A stretch of 64,000 nt of DNA from the NCBI RefSeq assembly GCF_025950085.1, contig NZ_JAPDDS010000002.1, positions 124,001 through 188,000 of the forward strand. The letters run 5' to 3'. Origin of the DNA: Luteolibacter flavescens (lineage in GTDB: Bacteria; Verrucomicrobiota; Verrucomicrobiia; Verrucomicrobiales; Akkermansiaceae). Made by a program: the position numbers and the translations under genes. The notes beneath the pieces were generated by a model. The model was not told the DNA's origin. It was given only the letters and a program-made list of their open reading frames with translations, and made no database searches. Shown here one piece after another: positions 18,166-27,273 of this stretch; within the stretch, counting starts at the first letter, position 1; each line of letters begins with the position of its first letter.

Positions 18166-21100
18166 ATGTCATCGCTGTTTGTAACTTTGCGCCGGTTGCT
18201 ATGGCCGGCCCTTATCCTTGCGGTTTGCATCGGCACAGTCCTATGGAAGCAGCAAGCCCCTGCTCCATCGCAGGCCACCGGCAGCGCTCCGGAGCCCGCA
18301 CGACCCGCGGCGGACCGGAAAGCGCCGCCAGCCACCCCCGCGCCCGCGGCTGCCCATGAGGTGGCTGCGTCGGCTGCACCGTCCCCCGCATCCCCAGCCA
18401 CCGCCACCACCGCTCCTACCCCCGGGGACGTCGTGGCAGGGCCGCCATCCCGCGAGATGGATGTCACCCTCAATCCCTATGCCGTGGGGCTGACCCTCCC
18501 GGGCACCTCGAAGCGAGCGTGGGATGCCGGATACATCCAGACCTTCCGCGACGTGAGGCAAGACTCGCCGGTCCGCTTCGAGCTGACCGACGGGGCCATG
18601 GCCGAGGGCGTCGTGAAGATCCTCCAGGCCGAGGACGGCATCGTCTCCTACGTCTCCGGCGTGCTCACGGCACCTGAGAAAGGGACCTTCTTCCTCATCA
18701 ATCCGCCCGAGGGCGGGATGGCCGGCAAGGCCGTCGCCGTGGTGGAATTCCCCGGAAGCAAGACCGCCTACCGCGTGGAGCCCACCGGCACCGGCGGCGA
18801 GCCGGAGCTGTGGAAGCGCCGTCTGGACGAAGTGGTCTGCATGCGCATGGAAGAGGCCGATCCGGAGTGGCTGGCCGAGCACTCGGGCTGCTCCTGCGGC
18901 AAGCCCCACGAGATCGCCCCGCTGCGTCCGGACCTGGCACCGAACCACGTGCCGGAGCACAATGACGAGATCATCTCGCTGCAGAGCTACCCGGGCTCGC
19001 CCGCGGTGCTGCTGCTGGATTTCGCCGGTGGCTACACGAATGGCTGGGGCGGCGTGGCCTATGCACGGCCGAACGTCAGCAACGACGTCATCAAGGACAT
19101 CTGGAAGCGCGTCGCGGAGGACTACATGCCCTTCAACATCAACGTGACGACGGACATCAACGTCTACCTCGCGGCACCGCCCGCCAGCCGCCAGCGCTGC
19201 TGCTACACCACCACCCCCGTCACCCCGGCAGGCGTGGCCTACTATGGCTCCTGGAACTGGGGCAACGACACGGTCTGCTGGTCGGTCTACAACGTGGGCA
19301 AGTCGGCCGCGGAAGTCGGCTCGCATGAAATCGGCCACACGCTCGGCCTGCACCACCAGGGTCAGACGGGCGGCGGCGAATACTACGGCGGCCACGGCAG
19401 CGGCGAGACCGGCTGGGCACCCATCATGGGCGTCGGCTACTACCAGCCCGTCACCACCTGGGCGAAAGGCGAGTTTGCCAATGCCAACCAGCCGCAGGAC
19501 CAGCTCCTGACCATCACCACGGCGAACAACAACGTCACCTATCGGACGGACGACACCGGCGACACGCTGGCGACCTCGCGCTATCTGGAGGTGAACCCCG
19601 ACAACACGGTCTCGGCCGAAGGCGTGATCGAGCGCACGGCGGACACGGATGCCTTCCAATTCACCACCAGCGGCGGCGCGGTGAACCTGCGGGTGGACCC
19701 CGTGGCACCCGGCGACTGGGGAAACCTCGCCACCATGGCGACCCTCGCGGATGCCTCGGGAACGATCATCGCCACCCACAATTCGGCGACCTCCGTTTCG
19801 TCCACAATCGCGACCACCCTGACCGCGGGCACCTACACCTTCCGCGTCACCGGCACCGGCAAGGGCGACCCGCTGACGAACGGCTTCACCAGCTACGGCA
19901 GCCTCGGCTACTACGCCATCTCCGGCACCGTCGCAGGCGCACGCCAGCCCTCGCGCCTGAGCGTGCTGGAGCGCGCCGCGAACAGCACCGTGGTCGGCAC
20001 GGTAGCCGCCACGAACCCGAACAGCAGCCCGCTGGTCTACACGATCACCGGGGGCAACACGGGCGGCACCTTCAGCATCAGCAATACCGGCGTGGTGACC
20101 GTGGCGAACAACGCGCTGCTGGACTACCACGCGCTGGCTTCGAATCCGGCGCTCTACGCCGCGCAGTTCGAGCTCTTCGTGAACATCACGAACGTCAACA
20201 ACTCCGCCTACAACGAGACGGCCCGGCGCGTGGTCGTGGCCGTGCAGCAACGCTACGCCCCTGCACCGGGATCGCTCTCCGCGGTGCTGGACAGCAGCCT
20301 GCGCGTGCGCCTCGCATGGTCCGGCAGCCTCGGTGCCACGGGCTATAGCCTCAAGCGCTCCACCACTCCCGGCGGACCCTACACGACGGTGGCTACCACC
20401 ACCGCGACGACCTACTCCGACGGCGGACTCAGCCACGGCGTGACCTACTACTACGTGGTCACGGCAGTGAATGCGAATGGCGAGAGCAACCGCTCCCCTG
20501 AAGCACGCGCTCTCGCGATGTCCGCTTCCGGTGGCTTCGAGACTCCCGTGCTGAGCGCGAACACCCATCGCTACCGTCCGGAAGGCAACACCGGTGGATG
20601 GACATTCGGCGGCCTCGCGGGCAATGGCAGCGGCATCCTCTCGAATGGCAGCGCCTTCGGCAATCCGGTCGCTCCGGAAGGGACGCAGGTGGCCTTCATC
20701 CAGGGCACCGGCTCGATCACGCAGACCTTCTCCGGCTTCACACCCGGCACCACCTACACGCTCTCCTACTTGTCGGCGCAACGCTCCGGCAACCAGCAGA
20801 CCTGGGACGTGCGGCTGGACAATACGGTGATCCAGTCCGGCTCCGGCGGTGGCTCCAGCTACACGGTCCGCTCCGTCACCTTCACCGCCACGGCGGGGAA
20901 TCACACGGTCTCCTTCGTGGGAACGAACACGAACGGCGGGGACAATACCGTCTTCCTCGAGAACGTGCGCATTCTGATCGCCTCGCCCGCGATCCCGAAC
21001 TTCAGCTTCGAGACCCCGAGCGTCGGCAGCGGCTCCGGAGCCTACACCTACACGCCCGCGGGCGGCTCATGGACCTTTGGCGGCTCGCCGGGGAATGGCT

Positions 21101-24100
21101 CCGGCATCGCGGCGAATGGCAGCGGCTTCTCCAGCCCGGCAGCGCCGCACGGCAGCCAGGTCGCCTTCATCCAGAGCCTGGGGACCCTGTCCCAGACACT
21201 CTCCGGATTCACCACGGGCAAGACCTACACGCTGAGCTACCACGCCGCGCAGAGGCCGGGCAGCTTCGGCGGGCAGACGTGGGACGTGAAGATCGGCAGC
21301 ACGGTGATCCAGTCGAACGGCGTGGGCAGCAATGCCTTCATGGTCTACACGGTGAACTTCACCGCATCCGCCGCCACCCAGACGCTGACCTTTGCAGGCA
21401 CGAATCTCCTGGGAGGTGACCGCACCGTCTTCATCGACAACGTGACGCTCACACCGAGCGATGCCTTGCAGCCGGTAGCCCCGGTGGTCGCGATGACCAG
21501 CCCGGCGAACCAGTCGTCCTTCGCGGCGAATGCCCCGGTGAGCTTCACGGCATCCGTCACCGCGAACGGGAACACCATCAATGCGGTGCAGTTCTTCGTC
21601 GGCAAGACGCTGATCGGCCAGGACTCCAGCTCGCCCTACAACTGCGCGTGGACGGAGCCGGTGGCAGGAGCGCACACGGTATATGCCCGCGTGCTCTACA
21701 ACAACGGGAGCACGGCGGACTCCGCACCACGGGCCTTTGCGGTCTCGCGGCCGAACCAGAACCTGGGCTTCGAGACTCCCGCGCTGGGCGGATCGCAGCA
21801 CCAGTACACGCCGTCCGGCGCCTCGTGGGAGTTCACCAATTCGGGCATCGCTTCGAATGGCAGCGCCTTCGGCAACGCGGCGGCACCGGAAGGGTCGCAG
21901 GCGGGCTTCGTGCAGTTCAAGGGCACGGCCTCGCAGCTCATCACCGGCTTCACGCCGGGCACCAGCTACACCATCTCCTACTCGGCGGCCCAGCGACCGG
22001 GCAACGTGCAGACGTGGGACCTGAAGATCGATGGCGCGGTGATCCAGTCATACTCGGGCGGCAGCTCCAGCTATGGCTCGCGCACGGCGACCTTCACCGC
22101 GACGGCGGGCTATCACCGGCTGACCTTCGAGGGGACGAACACGAATGGCGGGGACAATACCGTCTTCATCGACAACATCACCTTCTCGCCGCCGCTGGGG
22201 ACGAATCCCGGCCCGGCGCTGGCGGTGACTTCCTCGCCTGCCACCGCGACCGACGTGACGGGCAGCGATGTCACCTTCGTGGCAGGCTTCGTCACCAGCG
22301 TGCCGACCACCTACCAGTGGCAAAAGATCGTGGACGGCCAGGTGACGGACATCTCAGGGGCGACGTCGGCGAGCCTGACGCTGGGCAATCTCCAGCTCAC
22401 CGATGCCGGGGCCTACCGGCTGCGGGCGACCACCGCGGCGGGCGTATCCGTCAGCGGCGTGAGCAAGCTGACCGTCACCACTCCTCCGGCAGCGGTCGGC
22501 GGCGTGGTCACCCACCATGCGGCGCAGACCGGTCTGGGCAATGCCGCCCGGATCTTCTCCGCGACGTGGGACGTGCAGCCCGGCAGCCTGATCGCGACCA
22601 AGGCACCCTCGACCACGGGCAGCGGGAACTTCACCAACAGCACCAACGTCCTGACCGATGGCAGCACGGGCCGCTCGACCTACCTGTCCGGCGGGGCCAC
22701 CCCCACGCAGGTCTCGGCCGGTGGCAGCGCGGGCCAATCGGTGACCTACAACCTGGGTGCAGCCGCCGGCGGCTATGATCTCTCGAAGATCGTGGTCCAC
22801 GGCAGTTGGCCGGATGCCGGTCGCGACCAGCAGGCCTACACGGTGACGTATGCCACCGCGGCGAATCCGACGACCTTCCTGCCGCTCGCCAGCGTGAACT
22901 ACAATCCGGAGAACCCGGCAGCGGTCCAGTGCGCGACGCGGACCACACTGGTCCCATCAGGCGCGTCCCCGCTGGCCACCGGCGTGGCATTCGTGAAGTT
23001 CGACTTCACCACGCCCTCGCCGGAAAACGGCTGGTGCGGCTACACGGAGATCGCGGTGTATGGCGCGCCGCTGGCACCCGCCATCACGATGCAGACCACG
23101 CCCGCCACGGCGGCGGATGTGGTCGGCGGCCAGGTGACCTTCTCCGCCTCCATCACCGGAGCGGCCCCGCTGGCCTACCAGTGGCAGAAGGTGGTGAGCG
23201 GAGTGCCGACAGACATCTCCGGAGCGACCGGAGCCACGCTGACGCTCACGAACCTGCAAACCAGCGACACCGCCAGCTACCGGCTGAAGGCGACGAATTC
23301 GCACGGCACCATCACCAGCAACTCGGCGGCCCTCACGGTCACCGCCGCACCGGCAGCGGTGGGCAACGTGGTCGCGTCCATCGCCGCACAGACCGGACTC
23401 GGGGGGAACACCACCTTCACCCCGAGCTGGAAGCTGGCCGCGGATGGCAGCATCATCAATGGCACGGTGCCCACCAGCGCGGCGGGCAACTTCAGCCTGA
23501 ACCCGAACGGCAAGACCGCCGCGGACCTCACCATGGTCCGCAGCCTCGCCATCAGCCCGACCATCGGCACCGAGAACAGCTTCAACTACCTCAGCGCCGG
23601 CAACGGCAACGGGGCCGGCTCCTCGGTGACCTACACGCTGCCCGCGAGCGCCAACGGCCACACGCTGACGAAGATCGTGGTCCACGGCGGCTGGGCGGAT
23701 GCCGGTCGCGACCAACAGGCCTACACCGTCTCGTACTCGCTGGTGTCCTCGCCGGGCACCTTCGTCACGCTGCGGTCGGTCAATCACAACCCCGCCAATC
23801 CCTCGGGAGTCCAGTCGGCCACGCGCTCGACCTTGACCCCGGCGACCGGCGCGCTGGCGACCAACGTGGCGGCGGTGAAGTTCGACTTCACCACGCCGGG
23901 CTCGGAGAACGGCTGGGTGGGCTACGCGCAGCTCGCGGTGCATGGCACGCCAACGGCACCGGCAGCGGTGAACATGGGCCTCACGGCCATCCCCGGCGAC
24001 TCCCGGGCGATGCTCGCGTGGTCCTCCGTGGCTACCGCCGAGTCCTACAGCGTGAAGCGTTCGACGGTGAGCGGCGGCCCCTACACCACCGTGGGGAGCA

Positions 24101-24642
24101 TCACGGGCACGGAGTACATCGACACCGGCCTGAGCAATGGCACGACCTACCACTACGTGGTGGCGGCGATGACGGGTGGCTTTGAAACCGCCATCTCCGG
24201 TGAAGCCACCGTGACCCCGGTGCAGGCTGGCTACGATGCGTGGCTCTCCGCCCATCCGTCGCTGGCCGGAGCCGACCGCTCGCCCGATGCGGATCCCGAT
24301 CACGACGGCATGCCGAATGGCATCGAGTTCCTGACGGGCACCTCACCGGCCAGCCCATCGGGCACGTCGGCCATTGCCAGCAGCGTGGATGCCTCCGGCA
24401 ACCTCGTGATCCGCTTCCAGCGGGTGGATGCGGCAAAGGCGTATCCGGTGACAGTGGAGACCACCACGGACTTCGTGGAGCCATGGGCATCCATCCTCAT
24501 TCCAAACGAGGCCAGCGCCGACCCGGCCGTGACCGTCGTCGAAAACGGGGACGATCCCGATGACATCACCGTGGTCATCCCGGCGAACGGTGCAACGCGG
24601 AAATTCGCCCGCGTGCGCATCGCGATCCCGGCGACGCCCTGA
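18166..24642 (+). CDS. Giant multidomain metzincin metalloprotease with Ig, FN3 and lectin-like repeats
   Basis: A 2158-residue protein. An N-terminal hydrophobic segment (residues 9-27) acts as signal or anchor, followed by a Pro/Ala-rich linker. The catalytic domain has the metzincin zinc site HEIGHTLGLHH at residues 387-397 and a Met-turn-like 'IMGVGYY' about 35 residues later. After it come a PPC-like domain (about 470-590), a cadherin-like stretch, an FN3 domain, three copies of a ~140-residue module ('GFETP...GSWTFGG...NGSAF', 'TYTLSY.AAQR', 'GGDNTVF.DN'), a Big/Ig domain, two Ig domains each followed by a ~190-residue galactose-binding-like module ('VVHG.WPDAGRDQQAYTV'), a second FN3 and the 'DADPDHDGMPNGIEF' C-terminal module. 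Likely a secreted or surface protease acting on glycosylated or matrix substrates. Confidence 0.88.
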   Translation: MSSLFVTLRRLLWPALILAVCIGTVLWKQQAPAPSQATGSAPEPARPAADRKAPPATPAPAAAHEVAASAAPSPASPATATTAPTPGDVVAGPPSREMDVTLNPYAVGLTLPGTSKRAWDAGYIQTFRDVRQDSPVRFELTDGAMAEGVVKILQAEDGIVSYVSGVLTAPEKGTFFLINPPEGGMAGKAVAVVEFPGSKTAYRVEPTGTGGEPELWKRRLDEVVCMRMEEADPEWLAEHSGCSCGKPHEIAPLRPDLAPNHVPEHNDEIISLQSYPGSPAVLLLDFAGGYTNGWGGVAYARPNVSNDVIKDIWKRVAEDYMPFNINVTTDINVYLAAPPASRQRCCYTTTPVTPAGVAYYGSWNWGNDTVCWSVYNVGKSAAEVGSHEIGHTLGLHHQGQTGGGEYYGGHGSGETGWAPIMGVGYYQPVTTWAKGEFANANQPQDQLLTITTANNNVTYRTDDTGDTLATSRYLEVNPDNTVSAEGVIERTADTDAFQFTTSGGAVNLRVDPVAPGDWGNLATMATLADASGTIIATHNSATSVSSTIATTLTAGTYTFRVTGTGKGDPLTNGFTSYGSLGYYAISGTVAGARQPSRLSVLERAANSTVVGTVAATNPNSSPLVYTITGGNTGGTFSISNTGVVTVANNALLDYHALASNPALYAAQFELFVNITNVNNSAYNETARRVVVAVQQRYAPAPGSLSAVLDSSLRVRLAWSGSLGATGYSLKRSTTPGGPYTTVATTTATTYSDGGLSHGVTYYYVVTAVNANGESNRSPEARALAMSASGGFETPVLSANTHRYRPEGNTGGWTFGGLAGNGSGILSNGSAFGNPVAPEGTQVAFIQGTGSITQTFSGFTPGTTYTLSYLSAQRSGNQQTWDVRLDNTVIQSGSGGGSSYTVRSVTFTATAGNHTVSFVGTNTNGGDNTVFLENVRILIASPAIPNFSFETPSVGSGSGAYTYTPAGGSWTFGGSPGNGSGIAANGSGFSSPAAPHGSQVAFIQSLGTLSQTLSGFTTGKTYTLSYHAAQRPGSFGGQTWDVKIGSTVIQSNGVGSNAFMVYTVNFTASAATQTLTFAGTNLLGGDRTVFIDNVTLTPSDALQPVAPVVAMTSPANQSSFAANAPVSFTASVTANGNTINAVQFFVGKTLIGQDSSSPYNCAWTEPVAGAHTVYARVLYNNGSTADSAPRAFAVSRPNQNLGFETPALGGSQHQYTPSGASWEFTNSGIASNGSAFGNAAAPEGSQAGFVQFKGTASQLITGFTPGTSYTISYSAAQRPGNVQTWDLKIDGAVIQSYSGGSSSYGSRTATFTATAGYHRLTFEGTNTNGGDNTVFIDNITFSPPLGTNPGPALAVTSSPATATDVTGSDVTFVAGFVTSVPTTYQWQKIVDGQVTDISGATSASLTLGNLQLTDAGAYRLRATTAAGVSVSGVSKLTVTTPPAAVGGVVTHHAAQTGLGNAARIFSATWDVQPGSLIATKAPSTTGSGNFTNSTNVLTDGSTGRSTYLSGGATPTQVSAGGSAGQSVTYNLGAAAGGYDLSKIVVHGSWPDAGRDQQAYTVTYATAANPTTFLPLASVNYNPENPAAVQCATRTTLVPSGASPLATGVAFVKFDFTTPSPENGWCGYTEIAVYGAPLAPAITMQTTPATAADVVGGQVTFSASITGAAPLAYQWQKVVSGVPTDISGATGATLTLTNLQTSDTASYRLKATNSHGTITSNSAALTVTAAPAAVGNVVASIAAQTGLGGNTTFTPSWKLAADGSIINGTVPTSAAGNFSLNPNGKTAADLTMVRSLAISPTIGTENSFNYLSAGNGNGAGSSVTYTLPASANGHTLTKIVVHGGWADAGRDQQAYTVSYSLVSSPGTFVTLRSVNHNPANPSGVQSATRSTLTPATGALATNVAAVKFDFTTPGSENGWVGYAQLAVHGTPTAPAAVNMGLTAIPGDSRAMLAWSSVATAESYSVKRSTVSGGPYTTVGSITGTEYIDTGLSNGTTYHYVVAAMTGGFETAISGEATVTPVQAGYDAWLSAHPSLAGADRSPDADPDHDGMPNGIEFLTGTSPASPSGTSAIASSVDASGNLVIRFQRVDAAKAYPVTVETTTDFVEPWASILIPNEASADPAVTVVENGDDPDDITVVIPANGATRKFARVRIAIPATP

Positions 24643-24652
24643 ATGAACGTAA

Positions 24653-24681
24653 AGGCACGGAGCCGTGATGGCTCCGTGCCT
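24653..24681. terminator. Bidirectional terminator hairpin between convergent genes
   Basis: AGGCACGGAGCC (24653-24664) and GGCTCCGTGCCT (24670-24681) pair perfectly over 12 bp with a 5-base loop. It lies in the 68-base gap between the protease gene and the convergent lipoprotein gene, so it can end both transcripts. No long T run follows on either side. Confidence 0.75.
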
Positions 24682-24710
24682 CACCGCCGCGCCGACCGGT
24701 GCGGCGCGAC

Positions 24711-25178
24711 TCAGTAAACGTATTCCATCTCGTCCCCGGATCCGCGGATTTCCGTTCCGTGGGTCCGGGCGGCGGCGGCACCGGGCAAGGCGGAGTGGAA
24801 GTCGCCGAAGGCTTTCTGGAATGAGCGGTCCGCAATCTTGTCCCGGCCGATCATCGGCATGCCGGACCCGCGGCCATAGCCCTCGGCCAACACCGTGCGG
24901 CCCTCGCTCAGGCGGATGGTGGTGTCGGTATTGATCGGCCCCTCGGCGATGCGGAAGTCGAGCTTCAGCTCGCCCGCGCCGTGGCGCACCGGCTGGTAGC
25001 CCTCGCTGCGCAGCGCATTGTCCAGCTCCATCACATGGGTGCGCTCGCGCTCCGAGAGTTGGGCGGGCATTCCCACCGTCACCGGACCGCCTTCCGGCGT
25101 GAACTCCGTCCGCCCCGCGCATCCGATGAGCAGGAGCAGCGGCGACGACACGGCGAGCAAGCGGGTGATGAGCTTCAT
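24711..25178 (-). CDS. Small lipoprotein of unknown function
   Basis: A 155-residue protein with a lipoprotein signal: 'LLLLIGC' puts the lipid-carrying Cys at residue 20. The mature part has alternating strands ('LKLDFRIAEGPINTDTTIRL', then 'GRTVLAEGYGRGSG') and ends in Tyr. This resembles small outer-membrane-facing lipoproteins of the DUF4136/DUF4410 sort, but I cannot assign a family. It is monocistronic, between two hairpins. Confidence 0.75.
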   Translation of the reverse strand: MKLITRLLAVSSPLLLLIGCAGRTEFTPEGGPVTVGMPAQLSERERTHVMELDNALRSEGYQPVRHGAGELKLDFRIAEGPINTDTTIRLSEGRTVLAEGYGRGSGMPMIGRDKIADRSFQKAFGDFHSALPGAAAARTHGTEIRGSGDEMEYVY

Positions 25179-25240
25179 GCCGCCACACTACGAAGCACTC
25201 CGGCGCAGACAAGTCCGTGAATTCTCCGCGGATTGCGGGA

Positions 25241-25280
25241 GCAGGTGGAGGAGGGCTGACCGGCCCGCTCCCCCACCTGC
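25241..25280 (-). terminator. Hairpin downstream of the PATR surface-protein gene
   Basis: GCAGGTGG (25241-25248) pairs with CCACCTGC (25273-25280), and the stem continues through GGGC/GCCC with a small internal bulge. It begins 25 bases beyond the stop codon at 25305 on the minus strand. There is no T run, so termination is inferred from position and stability. Confidence 0.4.
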
Positions 25281-25304
25281 CCTTCGCACCTGGAAATCCT
25301 GCGC

Positions 25305-27080
25305 TCAGCGCTCCACCACCACCCGCAGGAAGCCCTTGCCGGTGAGGCCGTCCGAGCCGCCGAGGCTGAAGCTGCGGTACTCGTAGCCGGTGCCGGCCCC
25401 GGGCAAGGTCCCGGTGATCGGTGTGACAGGATGCACCGAGGTGAGGAAGCCGGTGAGATCCTGGCTGCCCTGGATGGTGTAGGTGGTGCCATCGATGGTG
25501 GCGGAAACCGACGTGGTGCCGGTGAAGGCGGGCGTGTCCGCAAGCACCGCGATGGTGAGGATGAGCTCGCTCGCAGCGGACGGATCGCCGGGCGCATCGC
25601 TGTCCGCGGTCATCACGTGGATTCGACCGTTGTCCGATGGATCGAGCGGGTCGCCATTGAGCGCGAATTCGATGACGTTCGCCTGGCCATCGCCATCCGG
25701 ATCATCGTTGAGTCCGCTTTCCTTCCCCGGCGTGCCGTCGAGTCCCTTCGCCGCCGCCCACGTCTGGAAGGGATCGCCGGAAGAGCCGCCCACCTGGAGC
25801 GTGCCGGAGCCAAAGGTGTAGGGGCCGGGTGCCTGCGCCACGCCACCGACGACCAGACCGGCGACCGTCTCCGTGCCACCATGGGCAAGCACGAGCGACT
25901 CCATGGTCTCCAGCCTGACGGTGGAGGCATCATTGAGCACGCCGACCTGTGTGAGGATGAGCACGCCTTCCTCAACGATGGTATCCCCGGCGTAGGAGCC
26001 GACGCCCGAGAGCGTCAGCGCGCCCTCGCCCAGCTTCGTCACGGAGCCAACGCCGCTCAAGCCCTGCACGATGGCGACGTCGAAGCCATTGCTGTCGAAC
26101 TTGAAGCCACCCGCGAGGACGTGCAGGTCGGAGTCGGCAAATGCGGAGAGGTAGCTGGTGCCGCTCTCCTGCGCGATGAGGGTGCCGCCATTGAAATTGA
26201 TCGTGGTGGTGCCGCCCTGTTTGCCGATCCAGTTCGACTTGAAGGCACCGCCGTCGAGATTGAGCGTGGCGGTGTTTCCCCCGCCGCCCATGAAGCTCCA
26301 GAGGCCGGGATTTTCCACGAGGGCGGAGTCCTTGATGGTCAGCACGCCGGTCGTGTTCGTGCCCACGCCGATCTCGGTGACGCCGTTGATGGTGACTCTG
26401 CCGGAGCCCTCGATGGTCGCGGTGCCTTGGGAACCCGTGTCGCCCGCGATCTTGAAGTTGCCGCCGTTGCTCTTGTTGATGATGGCATTGTCCTTCACGA
26501 CCAGCTCGCCGGTCCCGCCCTCGCGACCGACCGCGAACCAACTGGTGCCATTGATCTGCGCGTCGCCGGAAAGCGTGAGCGTGCCATCGCTGCCCGCGCC
26601 CTGGCCGACCCAGAATTCATTCGTGTGCGAAATGGTGCCGCCGGAGATGGTTGCGACGCCCACGGAATTCTGGTCGAAGCCGATGGCGATGCGGCCGTCG
26701 TAGGCATTCAGAGTGCCACCCGACATCGTGAAGGAGCCTTGGGCGCTGTCGAAGTCGCCGATGGCGAGGAAGACATTGTAGTAGGCATCGCCCATGAGAT
26801 CCAGCCAGCCACCGGTCATCACGAGGCCGCCGCTGTCGCGCACGATCAAGGCACCGGTGGTCGCATCGATCCCGTCCTGGATGGTGACGACCTGCTCCTC
26901 GATGTAGGCGTGGTCGCCATTCGCGCCGAGGGGAGCCTGCGGACTCCAAGTATTGTCCGACCACAGGCCGGCGGCACCGCTCCAGTAGATATCTTCCGCG
27001 CGGGACACGAGCGTCATGGACAGCGCCGCACATAACAGCCCGGCGGCATTCAGGGCGTGGGATCCTTGTGTTCTTTTCAT
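25305..27080 (-). CDS. PATR (autotransporter-associated repeat) surface protein with calcium-loop C-terminus
   Basis: Starting at the ATG at 27080 gives 591 residues with a good signal peptide (residues 1-28, ending 'VSRAED'); the extra upstream frame to 27176 is Pro/Arg-rich and not signal-like. Residues 30-330 are regular short strands with 'SGGT-' and 'SGDAQINGTSW' repeats typical of right-handed beta-helices. At about 350-390 lies a PATR block ('GVGSVTKLGEGALTLSGVGS' then 'AGDTIVEEGVLIL'), as in autotransporter passengers. There is no 12-strand autotransporter barrel. The C-terminus is the 'DPDGDGQANVIEFALNGDPLD' module shared with other secreted proteins here. It lies downstream of the ECF sigma/anti-sigma pair and may be their target. 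Confidence 0.85.
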   Translation of the reverse strand: MKRTQGSHALNAAGLLCAALSMTLVSRAEDIYWSGAAGLWSDNTWSPQAPLGANGDHAYIEEQVVTIQDGIDATTGALIVRDSGGLVMTGGWLDLMGDAYYNVFLAIGDFDSAQGSFTMSGGTLNAYDGRIAIGFDQNSVGVATISGGTISHTNEFWVGQGAGSDGTLTLSGDAQINGTSWFAVGREGGTGELVVKDNAIINKSNGGNFKIAGDTGSQGTATIEGSGRVTINGVTEIGVGTNTTGVLTIKDSALVENPGLWSFMGGGGNTATLNLDGGAFKSNWIGKQGGTTTINFNGGTLIAQESGTSYLSAFADSDLHVLAGGFKFDSNGFDVAIVQGLSGVGSVTKLGEGALTLSGVGSYAGDTIVEEGVLILTQVGVLNDASTVRLETMESLVLAHGGTETVAGLVVGGVAQAPGPYTFGSGTLQVGGSSGDPFQTWAAAKGLDGTPGKESGLNDDPDGDGQANVIEFALNGDPLDPSDNGRIHVMTADSDAPGDPSAASELILTIAVLADTPAFTGTTSVSATIDGTTYTIQGSQDLTGFLTSVHPVTPITGTLPGAGTGYEYRSFSLGGSDGLTGKGFLRVVVER

Positions 27081-27273
27081 GGGTTCGGGGTCGGTTCTTG
27101 TCGGGAGGGGTGGGAGTGCAGGACCGCCGGGCAGGCCTGCGACGCGGCCACGGGCCAGCGCCGGAGAGGCCCGCAAACAGGGCTGTCCGTGGGGAAGTGG
27201 ACGCCACCGCCGGGACCTGACGAAAAATCCCGCGAAAATTTTCCCGCACCCCGTCCCCTGCCACGCCGACGCT

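Noticed and set aside
24343-25212. A 289-codon minus-strand frame over the end of the protease gene
   Set aside because: It crosses the perfect terminator hairpin at 24653-24681 and lacks motifs; the lipoprotein at 24711-25178 in another frame has a clear lipobox.
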